Positions 37,701-48,699 of a DNA stretch of 64,000 bases are shown here, one piece after another; positions within the stretch are counted from its first letter, which is position 1; the number at the start of each line of letters is the position of its first letter. The DNA comes from Tetraselmis striata. Its lineage: Eukaryota; Chlorophyta; Chlorodendrophyceae; Chlorodendrales; Chlorodendraceae. Location: positions 114,501-178,500 of the forward strand of contig VCJN01002135.1 of assembly GCA_006384855.1 (NCBI GenBank), written 5' to 3'. The notes below the pieces were generated by a model. It ran no database searches and was not told the origin of the DNA. It saw only the letters and a list, made by a program, of their open reading frames with translations. Made by a program: the position numbers and the translations under genes.

Positions 37701-38025
37701 TACGAGTTCGGTTGTCTGTCGCCGCAACGACTAGCCGGATCAGAGTTTCCGGTCCACGCAGCCCGCGGGCGCTTTTGGCGTGGATAAACCGAGCCCCGTC
37801 TCCGTGGGGAGGAGGGGCAGTAATTGGCGTCGACATCCCGCAGGAGTGGTACGGCTTGGGGTGAGGGGGCACGCAACCCCCCTCCTCTGGGGATCGCAGG
37901 GTTTTTAGTACTTTTCGTGCTCTGAAATTCTCGTTTTGCGTGCGTCTGTACGTACCAATACCAGTCTGAGTGTGAGAGGAAGTATGGGGTAGAGAGTGTT
38001 GCTACTGGCACATATGTTGGAGGAG

Positions 38026-38270
38026 CACCCGCCCCCCGGGTTTGTGTGGACGTCGCACTCTCTCCGCAAAGGTGCGGCCAACGCGGCGTATGCCATCGGC
38101 GTATGCCATCGGCGTATGCCATCGGCTGCAGAAGATCAAGCACATCGGCGGTTGGGCGGCGTTGTCCAGCGTCGTGCTCGACTACATCAATCCCACGGCG
38201 CTGCCGTGTGCGGCATGCCAGCATCGTGGCTTGCCCCATGGGTGGGCGGCCCGCGACAGGCTGCCCGCCC
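38026..38270 (+). mobile_element. Tyrosine-recombinase C-terminal fragment
   Basis: Two overlapping frames carry TSHSLRKGAANAAYAIG and then IKHIGGWAALSSVVLDYINP, the R...H...Y part of a YR domain. It resembles, but is clearly different from, the recombinase of the element at 44338-47461 (SLRKGAASAANAIG, GGWATNSDVVLDYI). A 13-bp unit containing GTATGCCATCGG is tandemly repeated three times inside it (about 38088-38126). It is a broken fragment of a second YR lineage. A near-perfect inverted repeat built on CCATGGG follows at 38225-38275. Confidence 0.6.
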
Positions 38271-38690
38271 ATGGGCGGCATGATGGCAAATGTAGCCCCA
38301 CAATGGTTAAATGGTCATATTGGTAGTGTACAGAGGTTTGATTCCACCGGGCTATTTTGTCACCGGTAATGGTGCCATTAAGATTCTAGTTTGAATATTA
38401 GCTACTTGTACTCGTACGCGTACCGCTTGGACTTCCCGATGTCCGGCGGTGCTATTGACAACACGCGATAGCCCTGCTACATGACGCACTACCCGCACCT
38501 CTAGGGGAATCCACTTTATGCTTTTGCGCCAGCTGACCATAAAGCGCCACCCACCCCGTCCGCTATGCTACCTTTTTCGATGCGGGCAGTACGCCATGTG
38601 GGCCTACTCACACCCAAAAATGTAAGAGATTTACATTTTTAGCAAAGGAGCCCCCAGCATGGTTAAACAATGGTTTCCCTCCGTTTTTTA

Positions 38691-39055
38691 TTCATGTCTC
38701 CCCAGTTCCCCTTCTCTCTCTTTCCTCCCCTTTTCCCTCTTCTCCACACCTCCCCCCCCCCCCCCCCCCCCTCGTCCCGCCATTTTACCTCTTCTACCTC
38801 CGTTCACCTCTCTTTTCCCTCCATTTTTCTCCCATTTCCCCTCTCTTTCCGTCCTTTCCCTTCATGTCCCCCTCTACTCTTTCCTTCCCTTTCCTCCTCC
38901 CTATTCTCCCTTCCCCCTCCTTTCCCTCATGTTCCCCTCCTTCCCCTAATCGTATCCCTCCCTTCCCCCCTCTCTTTTCCCCGCTTTCGTCCCCTTCCCG
39001 CCTCTTTTTCCTCCTTTTCCCCTTCCTTTCCCCCCCATCTCCCCTTTCCCCGAAC
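38691..39055 (+). repeat. Polypyrimidine tract, about 365 bp
   Basis: The plus strand is nearly all C and T, with irregular units such as CCCTTTCC and TTTTCC and a pure C run at 38754-38770. Long ORFs across it on both strands are low-complexity artefacts. Tracts like this can adopt triplex structures. Confidence 0.8.
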
Positions 39056-39094
39056 ACAGTTATTATTTGTCCCGAGGCGGGGTTACTCGTCTTG

Positions 39095-39835
39095 GTACAC
39101 TCGTTGTCTGTCCGCTCGGTAAATAGGGCGGTGGTCTCCTACTCCCCGGATCGATTCCCGGCTCAGGCAATTCAAGGCAATATCGTTTGGGCCCGTGTCC
39201 CGGCTTTACCCAACAGTTGATGCATTACGCCCTGGTGCATGGTGTTCACCGGTACTACCCTTTCGTGGTTGAGGACCGCGGCCGCCTCGGAAAGTCCGCT
39301 TTGGCAATGGTCTACATCTTCGTGGTGTTGCTTGCTATGCGCAACTTCCCTGGCGGTCCGTCCGCATCGATTTCATGCTTCCTTCGTGGTCGTCAGTCGG
39401 TCCAGGCTCTTCGGAACTTTGTCGCCAACCGCCAGCATGTTAAGTTCCGCCATCACCTGTCGCGCACATGGCAGAGGTTGTTGCAACGGGTCTCTGCTTG
39501 CGTGCATGGCACCTTGGGCGGCATTCTCTGCGCCGGAGTGTAGACGGTCAAGTTTGATGCGTCTGCTCGTGCTCATCATTCCGCATCCTCTTCCGTTGCT
39601 GCTACTTCCACCTTGCAATTGTTGTGTTGGGCGTTTCCTATTGCATTTTCGGGTGATTTCCTGATCGCTTTGTTTTGCAGCTGGCTCAGCACGTATTTAT
39701 ATGCATTACCCTGCGAATTCGAATGGGGCAACGGTCTGATGGCTATGCCAGACATAAGACTGCAGTTCGCGCACGAGGTCAATTGCTGGCGGGGCGGCTT
39801 CGGCCGATGACCCGGGACGAACGTTACTTTTTACC
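39095..39835 (+). mobile_element. tRNA-derived SINE interrupted by another repeat
   Basis: The 5' part (about 39095-39228) has an A-box-like TCCGCTCGGT and a B-box-like GGATCGATTCC. The 3' part (about 39701-39835) contains GCTATGCCAGACATAAGACT and ends near GATGACCCGGG. Both parts align with the SINEs at 3390-3588 and 43870-44105. The two halves are separated by about 470 bp of repeat R2, with ATGCATTAC duplicated at 39220-39228 and 39701-39709. Confidence 0.7.
39229..39700 (+). repeat. Dispersed repeat R2, copy 1 (inserted in SINE)
   Basis: About 450 bp here is similar to 52414-52860. The shared core runs from GCATGGTGTTCACCGGTACT to the GATCGC-containing end. The longest conserved reading frame includes VVEDRGRLGKSAL, NFPGGPS and FRHHLSRT; both copies keep this frame for most of its length, so the repeat probably derives from a transposon coding sequence. 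A 9-bp duplication flanks this copy. No known family was recognised. Confidence 0.6.
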
Positions 39836-40739
39836 CGGGTACTACCTGTGCTGTAGCGACGAGTCGCTAACTCCGGACGAATTGTGGAACTGGCGCACCG
39901 GTGGCGCTAGTCCCTACCGGTACCTGTACGGAAAAGAAATAGCGACTAATGCTTTTAACTGGACGTGCGACGACAGGAGACCCGGCGCCGGGCACTGCAG
40001 GTTCAAGACAGGGTTGTGCTCAAAGCACCCTCAGGTCCGTGGCAACAACGGACAGCCCTTTTCAGGAACACCCTGCACCTGCTCCGAAGCAGAGCAAGCG
40101 GGAGCGGACTTGGTGCGCCAGAAGAACCCCGCGGGGGAACGGCGTGCCAGCGGCGCGCGCTGTTGGACGAAGCGGGCGCTCCTGTACACAGGTAAAGCCA
40201 CCCCCCGTCCTGGCAGCACCGGCCGGCGGGGCACCCCTGTTTCCGCACGGCACAGTTGCCGCTCTCCGTGTTGTCAGAGCAGGCTCGAAACTGCCCCGGT
40301 GAGCGGCTGACGATCCTCTAGAGTTGCGCCCGCGCATCTCCAATCATCTGGTTGCTCGCGAGCGAGTGTCTTCATTAGACTTGTGCCCCACGCCGCGACA
40401 GAGCCCATCCAACTCCGTTCAAGTGGCGCAGAGTCAGTGGATATGAGCGCGCAAAACGCTCCGTCCAAAGACTGTATTCGCGTTAACCGCGCCAGGGACA
40501 GGTGTCCTGTGGGGTATGCATGCTCAAAGCGAACCTTTCCGTATCGCGCATTTCCCTTCGAGTTTTACCTGGTCCAGGCTGCGAGAAGTTCGTACCCATC
40601 AAGCAGCTATCACGCGTGTGCGGTGGCTGCCGGACCTGCACAGCGCTCACCCCACGGCCTCTGGGATGACATCCGATGCGTCCACACCTGTCAGGTGCAA
40701 GGATTTCCACTGCTCTTGGCGAGGGAACTGCCTCTCGCC

Positions 40740-42137
40740 ATGTCCTCCGAGGGACCAGGAGCCATTCAGCGCTTGCAAAGCGGTATGACCCATCCCGCGC
40801 ATTCGGCAAGTAAACTGGACATAGTGGTACCGAACTTCGATGCTTGCTTCCAGCAGTTGCGTTCCCTAAATAAATGTATAAAGATGTTGCCATTAGATAC
40901 TGACAAGCCCGTGCATTACGCTCAATGCTTTGCGATGCGCAATTTGACGAACACGGATATGTACTCTTCATATGGTGTTTCGCAGAGCTGGATGGCGCCT
41001 TGGCCCGCCTGCCGGGCGTTTTGCGATCCGACTCGCCGGAAACAATGCTGGATTACCTTGCCACCGTCTTTGACGAGACAGATGGACAGCCAGCACCGTG
41101 GTAGGTGCCTGTCATGATCTGCAGCGATCCTCACCCTCACATTCCCACAAATGTGTAATGCCGACCGCTGTCATGGGGCACCGGATAGCATGCCCTAGCG
41201 CTGACGCCTGCCACCCTTGTCTAACCTATCTACAGTCTTTCCAGCAAAGCTGGCGGCTCTGAAGCCAGCAGCCAGCCATCCAACCTGCGCTGGACAGAGT
41301 ACGAGAGGCACCTGGGCGAGCACGTCCAGCCGGCTGACGCCCAGGCAGAGATCCAGCAGTTGTCAATTGCAGCCAGGACAGTGGAGCATGACATCACTGA
41401 GATGGACGCTGCTGCGTTTGAGATCAGCGGCCTTGATGCTGTTTCGAAGCTCGCATCATGCAGCGGCCGCATGGAGCTGGTCAGATGCGACCAATGCCTG
41501 CGAATCATGCTGGCGCCAGCCTTCCAGGCCCACGTCGAGCAGTGCAGGGGCCCCATGACGGATCACGACTCGGACTGGGGTGGCGAGATGGGCCAGGGCC
41601 GCTCCAGGCTATCGGCCCTGGGTCGCGGCGCGGACTTGCTCCTGGACGATGGGGACGACACCCCAGACTGGGATCCGGCAAGGCCAAGTTACGCCCCCAA
41701 GCCTAAGACACCGACTGACAGCGGCGCAGGCAGAAAGTGCGCCCCCCCCCCCCCCCCCCCCCCCCCGCCTTTCTCGTCTCCCTCTTCCCGCCCTTTTTGC
41801 TGGGAACACAATCAGCTCTGTCGCACAACCTGGCCACGTGTGTTCACTAGAGAACTCACCCCAGCGACCGAGCCATCATTGCTCATCATGTCCCTTTGGT
41901 GCCTGCAGGACACATTGGCGCAAGCTCGCGAGTCTGCAGAATGCAGTGTCACCTCCCGCCGTACCAAAAAAAAGGAAGCCATCTGCGGTCGACGTCCGCG
42001 CGGGTGTGCTGCGCATCACCAACAGCGAGCACATCCGCTCCTCCTTGCTCGTCGACGGCGCGCCGCCTCAGCAGCGGCCACGCAAGGCGCTCCTGAACAT
42101 CATCCATGCCAAGCTGCCGCAAGTAGTATCTTCCTAG
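40740..42137 (+). CDS. Zinc-finger protein, possible SAGA-type subunit
   Basis: Exons 40740-40782, 40986-41100, 41236-41736 and 41909-42137 join in consistent phases to about 295 residues. The acidic, helical N-terminus includes GALARLPGVLRSD and MLDYLATVFDETDG. A central CDQC...HVEQC cluster (C-x2-C-x12-H-x4-C; about residues 145-165) sits in LVRCDQCLRIMLAPAFQAHV, similar in spacing to the small finger of ATXN7/SGF73 and SGF11-type proteins. The C-terminus is basic (PKKRKPS, a likely nuclear localisation signal) and ends KLPQVVSS. The short first exon is chosen because its 1-nt overhang makes a sense codon at the junction. A C tract starts 6 nt after the donor at 41737. The protein is probably nuclear; the SAGA link is inference from the finger alone. 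Confidence 0.65.
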
Positions 42138-42332
42138 GCACCCTCCGGGATTGATTGGCAATAACATCCTTTGCGTGTAGGCTTGGCCTGGTCGCCTGTC
42201 ATCTGATTGTCCGCCTGTTAGCCGCTCGGGAATGTGCTCATGTGTATGATGACACACTGTTTGATATGCTCATAAGTAGTGAGTGTACAGTCTGCGAATA
42301 AAGACCGTGCGAGGGCGGCTGAGTGGCACTGC

Positions 42333-42337
42333 TGTAA
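42333..42337 (+). terminator. TGTAA poly(A) signal, zinc-finger gene
   Basis: TGTAA lies about 196 nt downstream of the stop codon at 42135-42137. Confidence 0.4.
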
Positions 42338-42339
42338 CG

Positions 42340-43490
42340 ATAAATCTGCCTTGAGTACGATGTGTATACCAATCTCGTAAGTCTGATGTTGCCAATAGAT
42401 AAGGGCAGTGCGAGATATATAACTTGTCTCCGGATTCGCTTATCCACATAAGCACCCCTGATGCACGTCTCTCTCAGTTCCAGTGCTGGCAACCCAACGG
42501 GCATACGCACGGGCATAAAAACCTTCAGCCCCCCCCCCCCCCCCCCCCCCCCCCCCGCCACACATACAAACACACCTGCCGCCGTGGGTGGGTGCATTTT
42601 GTCATAGGTAAAAAGGACAATACCATCTAATAATAAATAGTCAGGACGGTGAATATACCTCCTCACATAAGTCCCAGTGAGACGCTTTTTCGCCGAATCT
42701 GAGTTTACTGCTCAATGTACAGTTTATGACCTGTTGCCCAGGAACGTTGCATATTTTTACTCAAACTTTATCATTGCATCACCTATCACCTCGACCATCA
42801 CTTGTGCCCATGACCATCACCCATGACCCTAACACCCCCCAACCCCCCAAACGAAACCCTCAACACAATGGTTGGTGCGTCCCTGCACGTGCCGCCGCGT
42901 ATGCATTGCATGCTGGGATGGCCGTGGATGGGTGATGAGGAGACATGCCGGCAAAAAGGCCAGGGCGTTGTTGGGTGGGACGGGCCATTGGCTGCGCTTG
43001 TGCTTGATGATGTGGCGCAACATGACCATCACCAATCCAGTGGCGCCTTTTCGTGCAGGCGGTGAAGCTCTCAAAATCACTATCTTGCTCAATACCATGT
43101 CAGCAATACATTTCAAAAATACTACAAGAATGTACTGCTCGACCAGGGCTACATTTTCTTTAAAAGCACCGCGGTCCTCCAAGGTCGTTTGGGCAGTTTT
43201 CACGAATTTAGAAATAATAGCAGGTCGAAATTTGATGTATATGACCACGTGTGATCACCACGGCATGGGCGTGGAACTTTACGCCAAGTGGGTCTCAAGA
43301 CCTGATACCCGGTGGCGTGACAGTGCGCGAAGTGTACTCATGCAGGGACTACTCATACTTGCCCCATGTCCCCTTCGCACGATGCCAACTGGTGCCATGC
43401 CGGATCCCCCATCGCCCCCTTTTCATCATTGCAGTATTTCCATCTGAATCGTGCAGCAGTCTCAGCCGCTTAGAACAAAGGTGGGGAACT
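42340..43490. other. no firm gene; weak coding-like stretch
   Basis: A C tract lies at 42530-42556. Between about 43070 and 43445 two plus-strand frames look faintly coding (one with NTFQKYYKNVLLDQGYIFF, another with GGVTVREVYSCRDYSYLPH) but neither begins or ends as a gene and no family was recognised. Possibly exons of an unseen gene or transposon debris. Confidence 0.3.
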
Positions 43491-44240
43491 AAACAAAGGT
43501 GGTTATTAGCAGTGGTGATGCAAAGACGAGAGGCTTCGGTGTTTCTGACCGTACAAATGTATTGGTTACAAGGTTGCCACCACCCGCTGCTATATATACT
43601 ATTGTCGGCGTGAACACTAGTCGTCAGACCGTGCCGCCCTATAGCAGCACGCTCACTGCAAATAGCGTCACTGTGGAGAGTCGAACAGAAGGCCCAACGC
43701 CAGCCTTGTCATCGTGTGGCATTATAGGATATATATCTGGTACTGCTGGCAAGTACGGAGCAGACATATATATATAATGATGCTATAATACTGGCTGATA
43801 ATCATCGGCAGCCTCGGGTAGAAATAAAATATACCCGAGGTACATCCCCAAGATACGAATAAAAGTAAAGTTCGCCCCGGGCGGGACATCGGCCGAAGCC
43901 GCCACAGCACTTGATCGCTTGCAGTCGTAGGTCTGGCATAGCCCGTAGACGACCATTGCCTCATTCGAACCCCGAGGAAGGGCTAATGCATCAAACGGGT
44001 TAACCCAGGACACGCCGGGACGAAATTGCCGAAATACACCGGCCAGGAATCGAGCCTGGGACCTCTCGCGTCCGAGACGACAGCTCAACCGAGCGGACAA
44101 GGGATGTACCTGGGTATCTTGTACCAAGGTACGAGTACTCGTGCTCGCGCGGCATGCGCGCACTCGGACTGGTACCCGTTGTATTCCCCGTCGTAGAACA
44201 CAATGTACAGTAACAGGTTTCAAAGTTGAGCCTCGTTTTG
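43491..44240 (+). repeat. Dispersed repeat R1, copy 1, split by a SINE
   Basis: 43491-43850 aligns with 51833-52145: both contain GGTTACAAGGTTG, CTATAGCAGCACGCTCACTG, GAAAGGCCCAAC-type blocks and CCGAGGTAC. After the minus-strand SINE at 43870-44105 the similarity resumes with a GCGCGGCA/GCGCGCACT-type block near 44145 (compare 52155-52215). The sequence is non-coding and AT-rich, with TATATA stretches. Family unknown. Confidence 0.6.
43870..44105 (-). mobile_element. tRNA-derived SINE, near full length
   Basis: On the minus strand it begins near TTGTCCGCTCGGTTGAGC (A-box region), continues to GGCTCGATTCC (B box) about 40 nt later, then GATGCATTAGCCC and GGGGTTCGAATGAGGC, ending at GATGTCCCGCCCGGGGCG. 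This is the most complete of the three copies in the window. No clear target duplication was found. Confidence 0.7.
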
Positions 44241-44337
44241 CCAAAAGGTCGCGCAGGCCTTTTTACACGGTCAGGAGCCGAAATTGGCAGGAAGGTAAAG
44301 TGAAAAGCGTGGAGGGAGAAACGGAGTCAGTGAGGGC

Positions 44338-44523
44338 GCTGCGTGTAACGCAGCGAAAACTGGAAGATGGCAGGCTCAGCTGTTATGTCTGCTTTTATGT
44401 CTACTCGTGCTGCACCCAAAAGGGCGCAACGACAGGTGCCTAGTCCCCGTACCACTGAGCAACACTTGTAGCTGAAAAGCGGTTAGGTCAAGGGAGGAAA
44501 CCCCATAAACTAGTTTAGATCAT
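44338..44523 (-). repeat. Left terminal repeat of YR element copy 2
   Basis: Direct repeat of 47275-47461; both contain AACTGGAAGATGGCAGGCTC, CACCCAAAAGGGCGCAACG and AGCTGAAAAGCGGTTAGG. Confidence 0.85.
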
Positions 44524-47274
44524 TTCAAAGTTGAGTTTGGCTTTGCCAGTCATGAGCGAACGGAGAGAGCGGTGGATTGACGGAGAAGGGGTAGCGCCAG
44601 GTCATGAAGAAGGCACCGGGAAGGCCACCGCTGCGGATGGAGTCCTGTTGGACTTGGAAGTGGCGTAGGGGGGCGATGTGGCCAAAGAAGAACCATGAGC
44701 CAGGTGAAGGAAGAACGTTGGGGTCGATGTAGTCCAGAACGACGTCGGAGTTAGTGGCCCAGCCGCCTTGGTAGCGAATGTGGGACAATGGAACTCCGAT
44801 GGCATTGGCAGCAGACGCTGCTCCCTTGCGAAGGCTCTGTGAGGTCCAGGAAGTGCCGGCGGGAGGGGCAGCACCGACAAGACGGATGGCTGTAGACAGC
44901 CAGTCCGACATGGTAGCGGCGGTCCAAGGTTTTGATTGCTCGTTTGGGGTGGTCGCCCAGAAGTTTGTTTCGGCCAAGGCAACAGTAACCAGGGGGACAG
45001 ACTGTACGTTGTCGATGAAGTGGTGCAGGAGGCGTGCAACTCGGGGGTGTTCTGACACCAGAAGGAGAAGCACGCGCATGTCGTCGGGTCCCCGTCGGCC
45101 ATCGCGACCTTTCTCGCGGTACACCTGCAGGGTTATGTTATAATCGTCGACATGCACATCCCGCACTCGGCAGGAGACGCCAGTAAGTCCCCTGGCAAAG
45201 AACATGAAGTTGACAACCGAAGCCATGAGGGATCGTAAGTCGTGCTGGTACTCTGTGGTGGGAGCATACATAATCGACTCCGCCCGCTCGACCAAGCTGT
45301 AAGCGACATCAGCAAATGGACACGCAAAGGGGCAGCCTCCAAGCGGCGCTGTCGCAACATCAGCCCACGCCTAGCTGCAATAAGGTGTAAGCTGTCCTTG
45401 GCGATTGGGTCGAGGTTGTGCAGCTCGAAGAACGTGCTGATTGCAGACATGTAGGTTTGCAGTGACTTAGCTCCAATGTCTCCTCGCTCACCAATCCAAG
45501 CAACGTACGGGACGACAGTAGCTGTAGTCGCCTCGAGCGGGCTGATGTTCTCGGAGTCGTGGCAGAACTCCGCGAACTGAGACAGTCGCCCGGCGTACGT
45601 AGCTCTGAGTGTCTGAGCGGTGAGGGAGCTGGAGAGCATGTCGAGCGTCCGCTGTCCTAGCTCGTCTGAGCCGAAAGCATCATGCAGTCGAGATCGCAGT
45701 GAAGCAGCCCAGGGAGCGACAGCCTCGGGCTCGTCAATTACGTAAGTGCGTCGTCTTACCGATAGAGTGCAAGGGGGGGCGACTACTGTTTGCAAAGTAC
45801 TCGACAGCCGCGGTTAGGTTCCCGGCGGTTGGCCGGTAGTTGCTGGACGGGTTTGCAGTAGCACCAGTACGGGTTTGCGGGGCTAGGTTCAGGTAGGAGG
45901 GCCGCCCCGCGCGCCCTTCGCGCTCGTAGCGCATGTCACGTGCGTAACGTACACGCGCGAAGCTTGGTCGTTGCGAACCAGTTGTAACACGCAGTGTTAC
46001 AACCGACGGACGCAATGATGAATTGGTACGGGAGGCGGTTGGTTGAGCCGCCATGTGCATGTGTGCGGATGGTTGAGCCGCACTCGGCTGTAGCTGTAAG
46101 AAGCGCCGCACCGAGGAAGGTCTAAATGAAGTCTGTAAGGTGGGGGGGTTAGGTCCTGACACATGGCGCTCATCCCACCGTTGAGATGCAAGGGTGCGCT
46201 TTGCGGCGGTCACCGAAAGGTGGCCTCGCAATGCTCCAGCAGCTCCGACGAAAGGCGCCCCACACCGTCACTCGTGCTCTCCTTCGCGGCCACGCCCGCG
46301 TCCACCGCCACGCCCTCGATCGTCCACGCCCGCGTAATGCAGCTGCTGCCGCTACCCGAGCAGTAGCGGTTGCTTTGGCGCTGCTGGCCACGGTCGCCTC
46401 GAAGACGCGACGCTCGTAGTCCCTCACGAGGTCCCCAAAAATCGCGGAACCCAGATGCTCAGAAGCAGGCTGAAAGTGCTGAGCTCGCAGCACGTCCAGA
46501 ACACCTTGGTCACCGTGCACACGCTTGACCTCATTAAGCCTTCGTAAAAAGGCCAAACGAAAGCGAAACGCCTTGTCGATGGCTTCGGCGTGGTTCCGAG
46601 CTCTCGCGAGGTAGGGGGTGAAGTTTTGACTGGCAACAGGGACGTAGGGCAACAGCTCGTCGAGAGCCACGAAAAGTGTGGCCATGTGGGCGCCGAAACA
46701 CGACATCCATAAATACATACTCCTCTTGGGCCGGCAAACGCCGGTCATCCTGCTTGAGGTACTCGTTCGTTAGGTCGGTGCTCAAGGGGAAGAGTCTAGG
46801 CACTCGGCTGACCGGTCGAACGGCCTCGTAACCAGACTTTGCTTGCTGCAGTAGCTCTGGCACCGCGAGGTAGTCATCCTCGTCACTCACGGATTTTGCT
46901 CCGACACGGCCGCTCCGGGCTAGCTCTAGCAAGTCGGGGCGCTCTGCGGCTCCCCCGCTGCATGTCGGCTGTCCCGCGATGCGCTGCTGCCCGGAACTGG
47001 AGCCATGTGCCCATTCTCCATCAACAACGCGCTCACGAGCCGTCAGTTGGGCCAACGATGTTGCAAGCTCGCGCAGCAATGTAGACTGAGCCTTCACGTC
47101 GGCGTGTAGCGACTCGAGCGTCGGCTCAACGACGGGTTCTTCTCCATCTGGCATAGTAACGCACGGACGTACGGACGAGAATATCACACACGGGTGGTGA
47201 GCCGGGTGTGGTGTTGAACAACATGGGGTGACCTTGCTCGCAACAGGTTACGAGACACTTTTAACATCGCTGCG

Positions 47275-47461
47275 TGCGTGTAACGCAGCGAAAACTGGAA
47301 GATGGCAGGCTCAGCTGTTATGGCTGCTTTTATGTCTACTCGTAGTGCTGCACCCAAAAGGGCGCAACGGCATGTGCCTAGTTCCCGTACCACTGAGCAA
47401 CACTTGTAGCTGAAAAGCGGTTAGGTCAAGGGAGGAAACCCCATAAACTCGTTTAGATCAT
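47275..47461 (-). repeat. Right terminal repeat of YR element copy 2
   Basis: Direct repeat of 44338-44523, differing by a handful of bases, which suggests a fairly young insertion relative to copy 1. Confidence 0.85.
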
Positions 47462-48690
47462 ACAGCAGGGTACTTGCTTCATCATGCGGTACAGATACTC
47501 GTACAGTACTCCGCCAAAGATTATTCAGGACTAGTAAGACAACGGCATAGCTGTCACAATACATCTCTACCCCCTTGGACAACCCGATGAAGGCAGCGAG
47601 CTGGAAAATGGCACACGAGCTGCTGTTGGCTGTCCTAATAGCTCCCCGGACGGGAGCGCAAGGCTCGCGGGCGATGGGGCAGCCCGTACTGAAACCCGCT
47701 GGTACCAATTACTTAACAGGTTAAAACCACAAACATACCGTAACGTACGGGTCGCACTAGGACATTTAAATTGTTAGGAAACCCCCAAAACACGTTTAGA
47801 TCATTTCAAGAATGATGCAATCAAGTCTGATTTTGCCACTTTACACGCAGTTCGTGTACGATTGCGAGCGTGGGCAGTCGGCAGGCGTGCCGACCAGACG
47901 AAGGCAGAATATGCCTTGAGTTGTAGAAGGGGACTCGCGCCGGGAGGTTAAGAACCTTCATCGAGGCGCAGGCACACAAAGACGCGAACGGGAGATGTTG
48001 ACGGCGCGACATAGGCCGGTCGTGTCGCGGAATTAAGGCGCCGTCTCCCGACGGCTCCCTACAGCATTTGCCGCGCGCCGTGGCGGCGTGCGGCACGAGC
48101 CGGAATTGCAAGCCACTAGGAGCGGCCAAGTTGGCGACGAGTGCCCAGCAGAGCCGCGGCACATGCACCAGTAGGACGAGTACAGCTGCGCGCATGAGCG
48201 CGCGAGCGCGCCGCGTACAGCCGGGTGAGGTACTGATACGATGTACGCGACGCGAGATGGTAACTCTGCACATGTAGTGGCGATGCACATTACGAGGGTT
48301 GGACACGTAACCCCGCGCGATGACAGTGGTGTAAGGCCGCTGCCCTCGCCAGCGGCGGTTGTCTCGCCGCCTCGCGTGAAGCGCGGTGCGTGAAACGCAC
48401 AACGCTTTGGGGCGCGGGCACGTAGGACCCAGTGTGGTCATGCCGTACCAGCACCGGTCGGTTGTCTGTGGCGTCGCAGAAGACCCTCCGACTCGGTAAG
48501 CTGTCGCCGCGGGTCTTGCTTCGCGTAGTGCGGCCGCCGCCGCCGCTGCAGCATCATCGACGGCTACCGACCACCTCACAAGTCGCATGCCTATGTTGAC
48601 GCCACGAAACGCACAAGTCGCGTTGGGTGGCGGAGCAGTCCCTCGGTGGGCAGCTTGTGTTGTGATGTCGTGATGTCGTAACGCCGGGAG
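47462..48690. other. no gene recognised
   Basis: The longest frame here is a minus-strand ORF at 48771-47821, Arg- and Ala-rich and without a recognisable domain. It is probably chance in GC-rich sequence or repeat debris. Confidence 0.4.
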
Positions 48691-48699
48691 CGGGTTGCC

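Larger units (their letters stand above)
31800..37870 (-). mobile_element. LINE retrotransposon, 3'-truncated
   Basis: Minus-strand order: basic Pro/Arg-rich ORF1-like sequence (about 37870-35700, including a 306-codon ORF at 37046-36126); an APE-type endonuclease (about 35105-34330) with MILTETKR, HVVGGDFQLP and ANTPIDHCLI; a linker (34111-33746); then the reverse transcriptase (33674-31866) with GKSPSPDSIPNEIL, NYRPIALMNCVLKL and GLYTVYFDFKGAFD. The catalytic YxDD region and 3' end are not present; the DNA-transposon gene abuts the broken end. Homopolymer tracts at 32197, 32321, 33609, 34397, 35078, 35144 and 36301 are G on the plus strand (C in sense); one at 35798 is the reverse. Frames are interrupted repeatedly, so it is dead. 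APE plus RT place it among L1-type or related clades. Confidence 0.75.
44338..47461 (-). mobile_element. Tyrosine-recombinase element, copy 2
   Basis: About 185-bp direct terminal repeats at 44338-44523 and 47275-47461 are roughly 95 percent alike (GCAGCGAAAACTGGAAGATG at the start, GATCAT at the end). Between them on the minus strand: a gag-like protein beginning with helix LHADVKAQSTLLRELATSL (about 47155-46170), a basic Arg-rich linker, then a tyrosine recombinase (about 45795-44525). The recombinase has the SAM-like core-binding domain (SQFAEFCHDSE) and catalytic blocks SLRKGAASAANAIG, LSHIRYQGGWA and VVLDYIDPN. No reverse transcriptase or RNase H was seen in 3.1 kb. It is less decayed than copy 1 but still broken in a few places. 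It may be an RT-less derivative of a DIRS/Ngaro-type retroelement or a repeat-flanked Crypton-like transposon. Confidence 0.75.

Noticed and set aside
38659-39122. Long ORFs in the polypyrimidine tract
   Set aside because: Low-complexity Ser/Pro/Phe or Lys/Glu/Gly translations with no domain.
3378-44105. B-box motifs as genuine tRNA genes
   Set aside because: They lie in dispersed repeat copies with SINE bodies and target duplications; no copy folds as a complete tRNA by eye.
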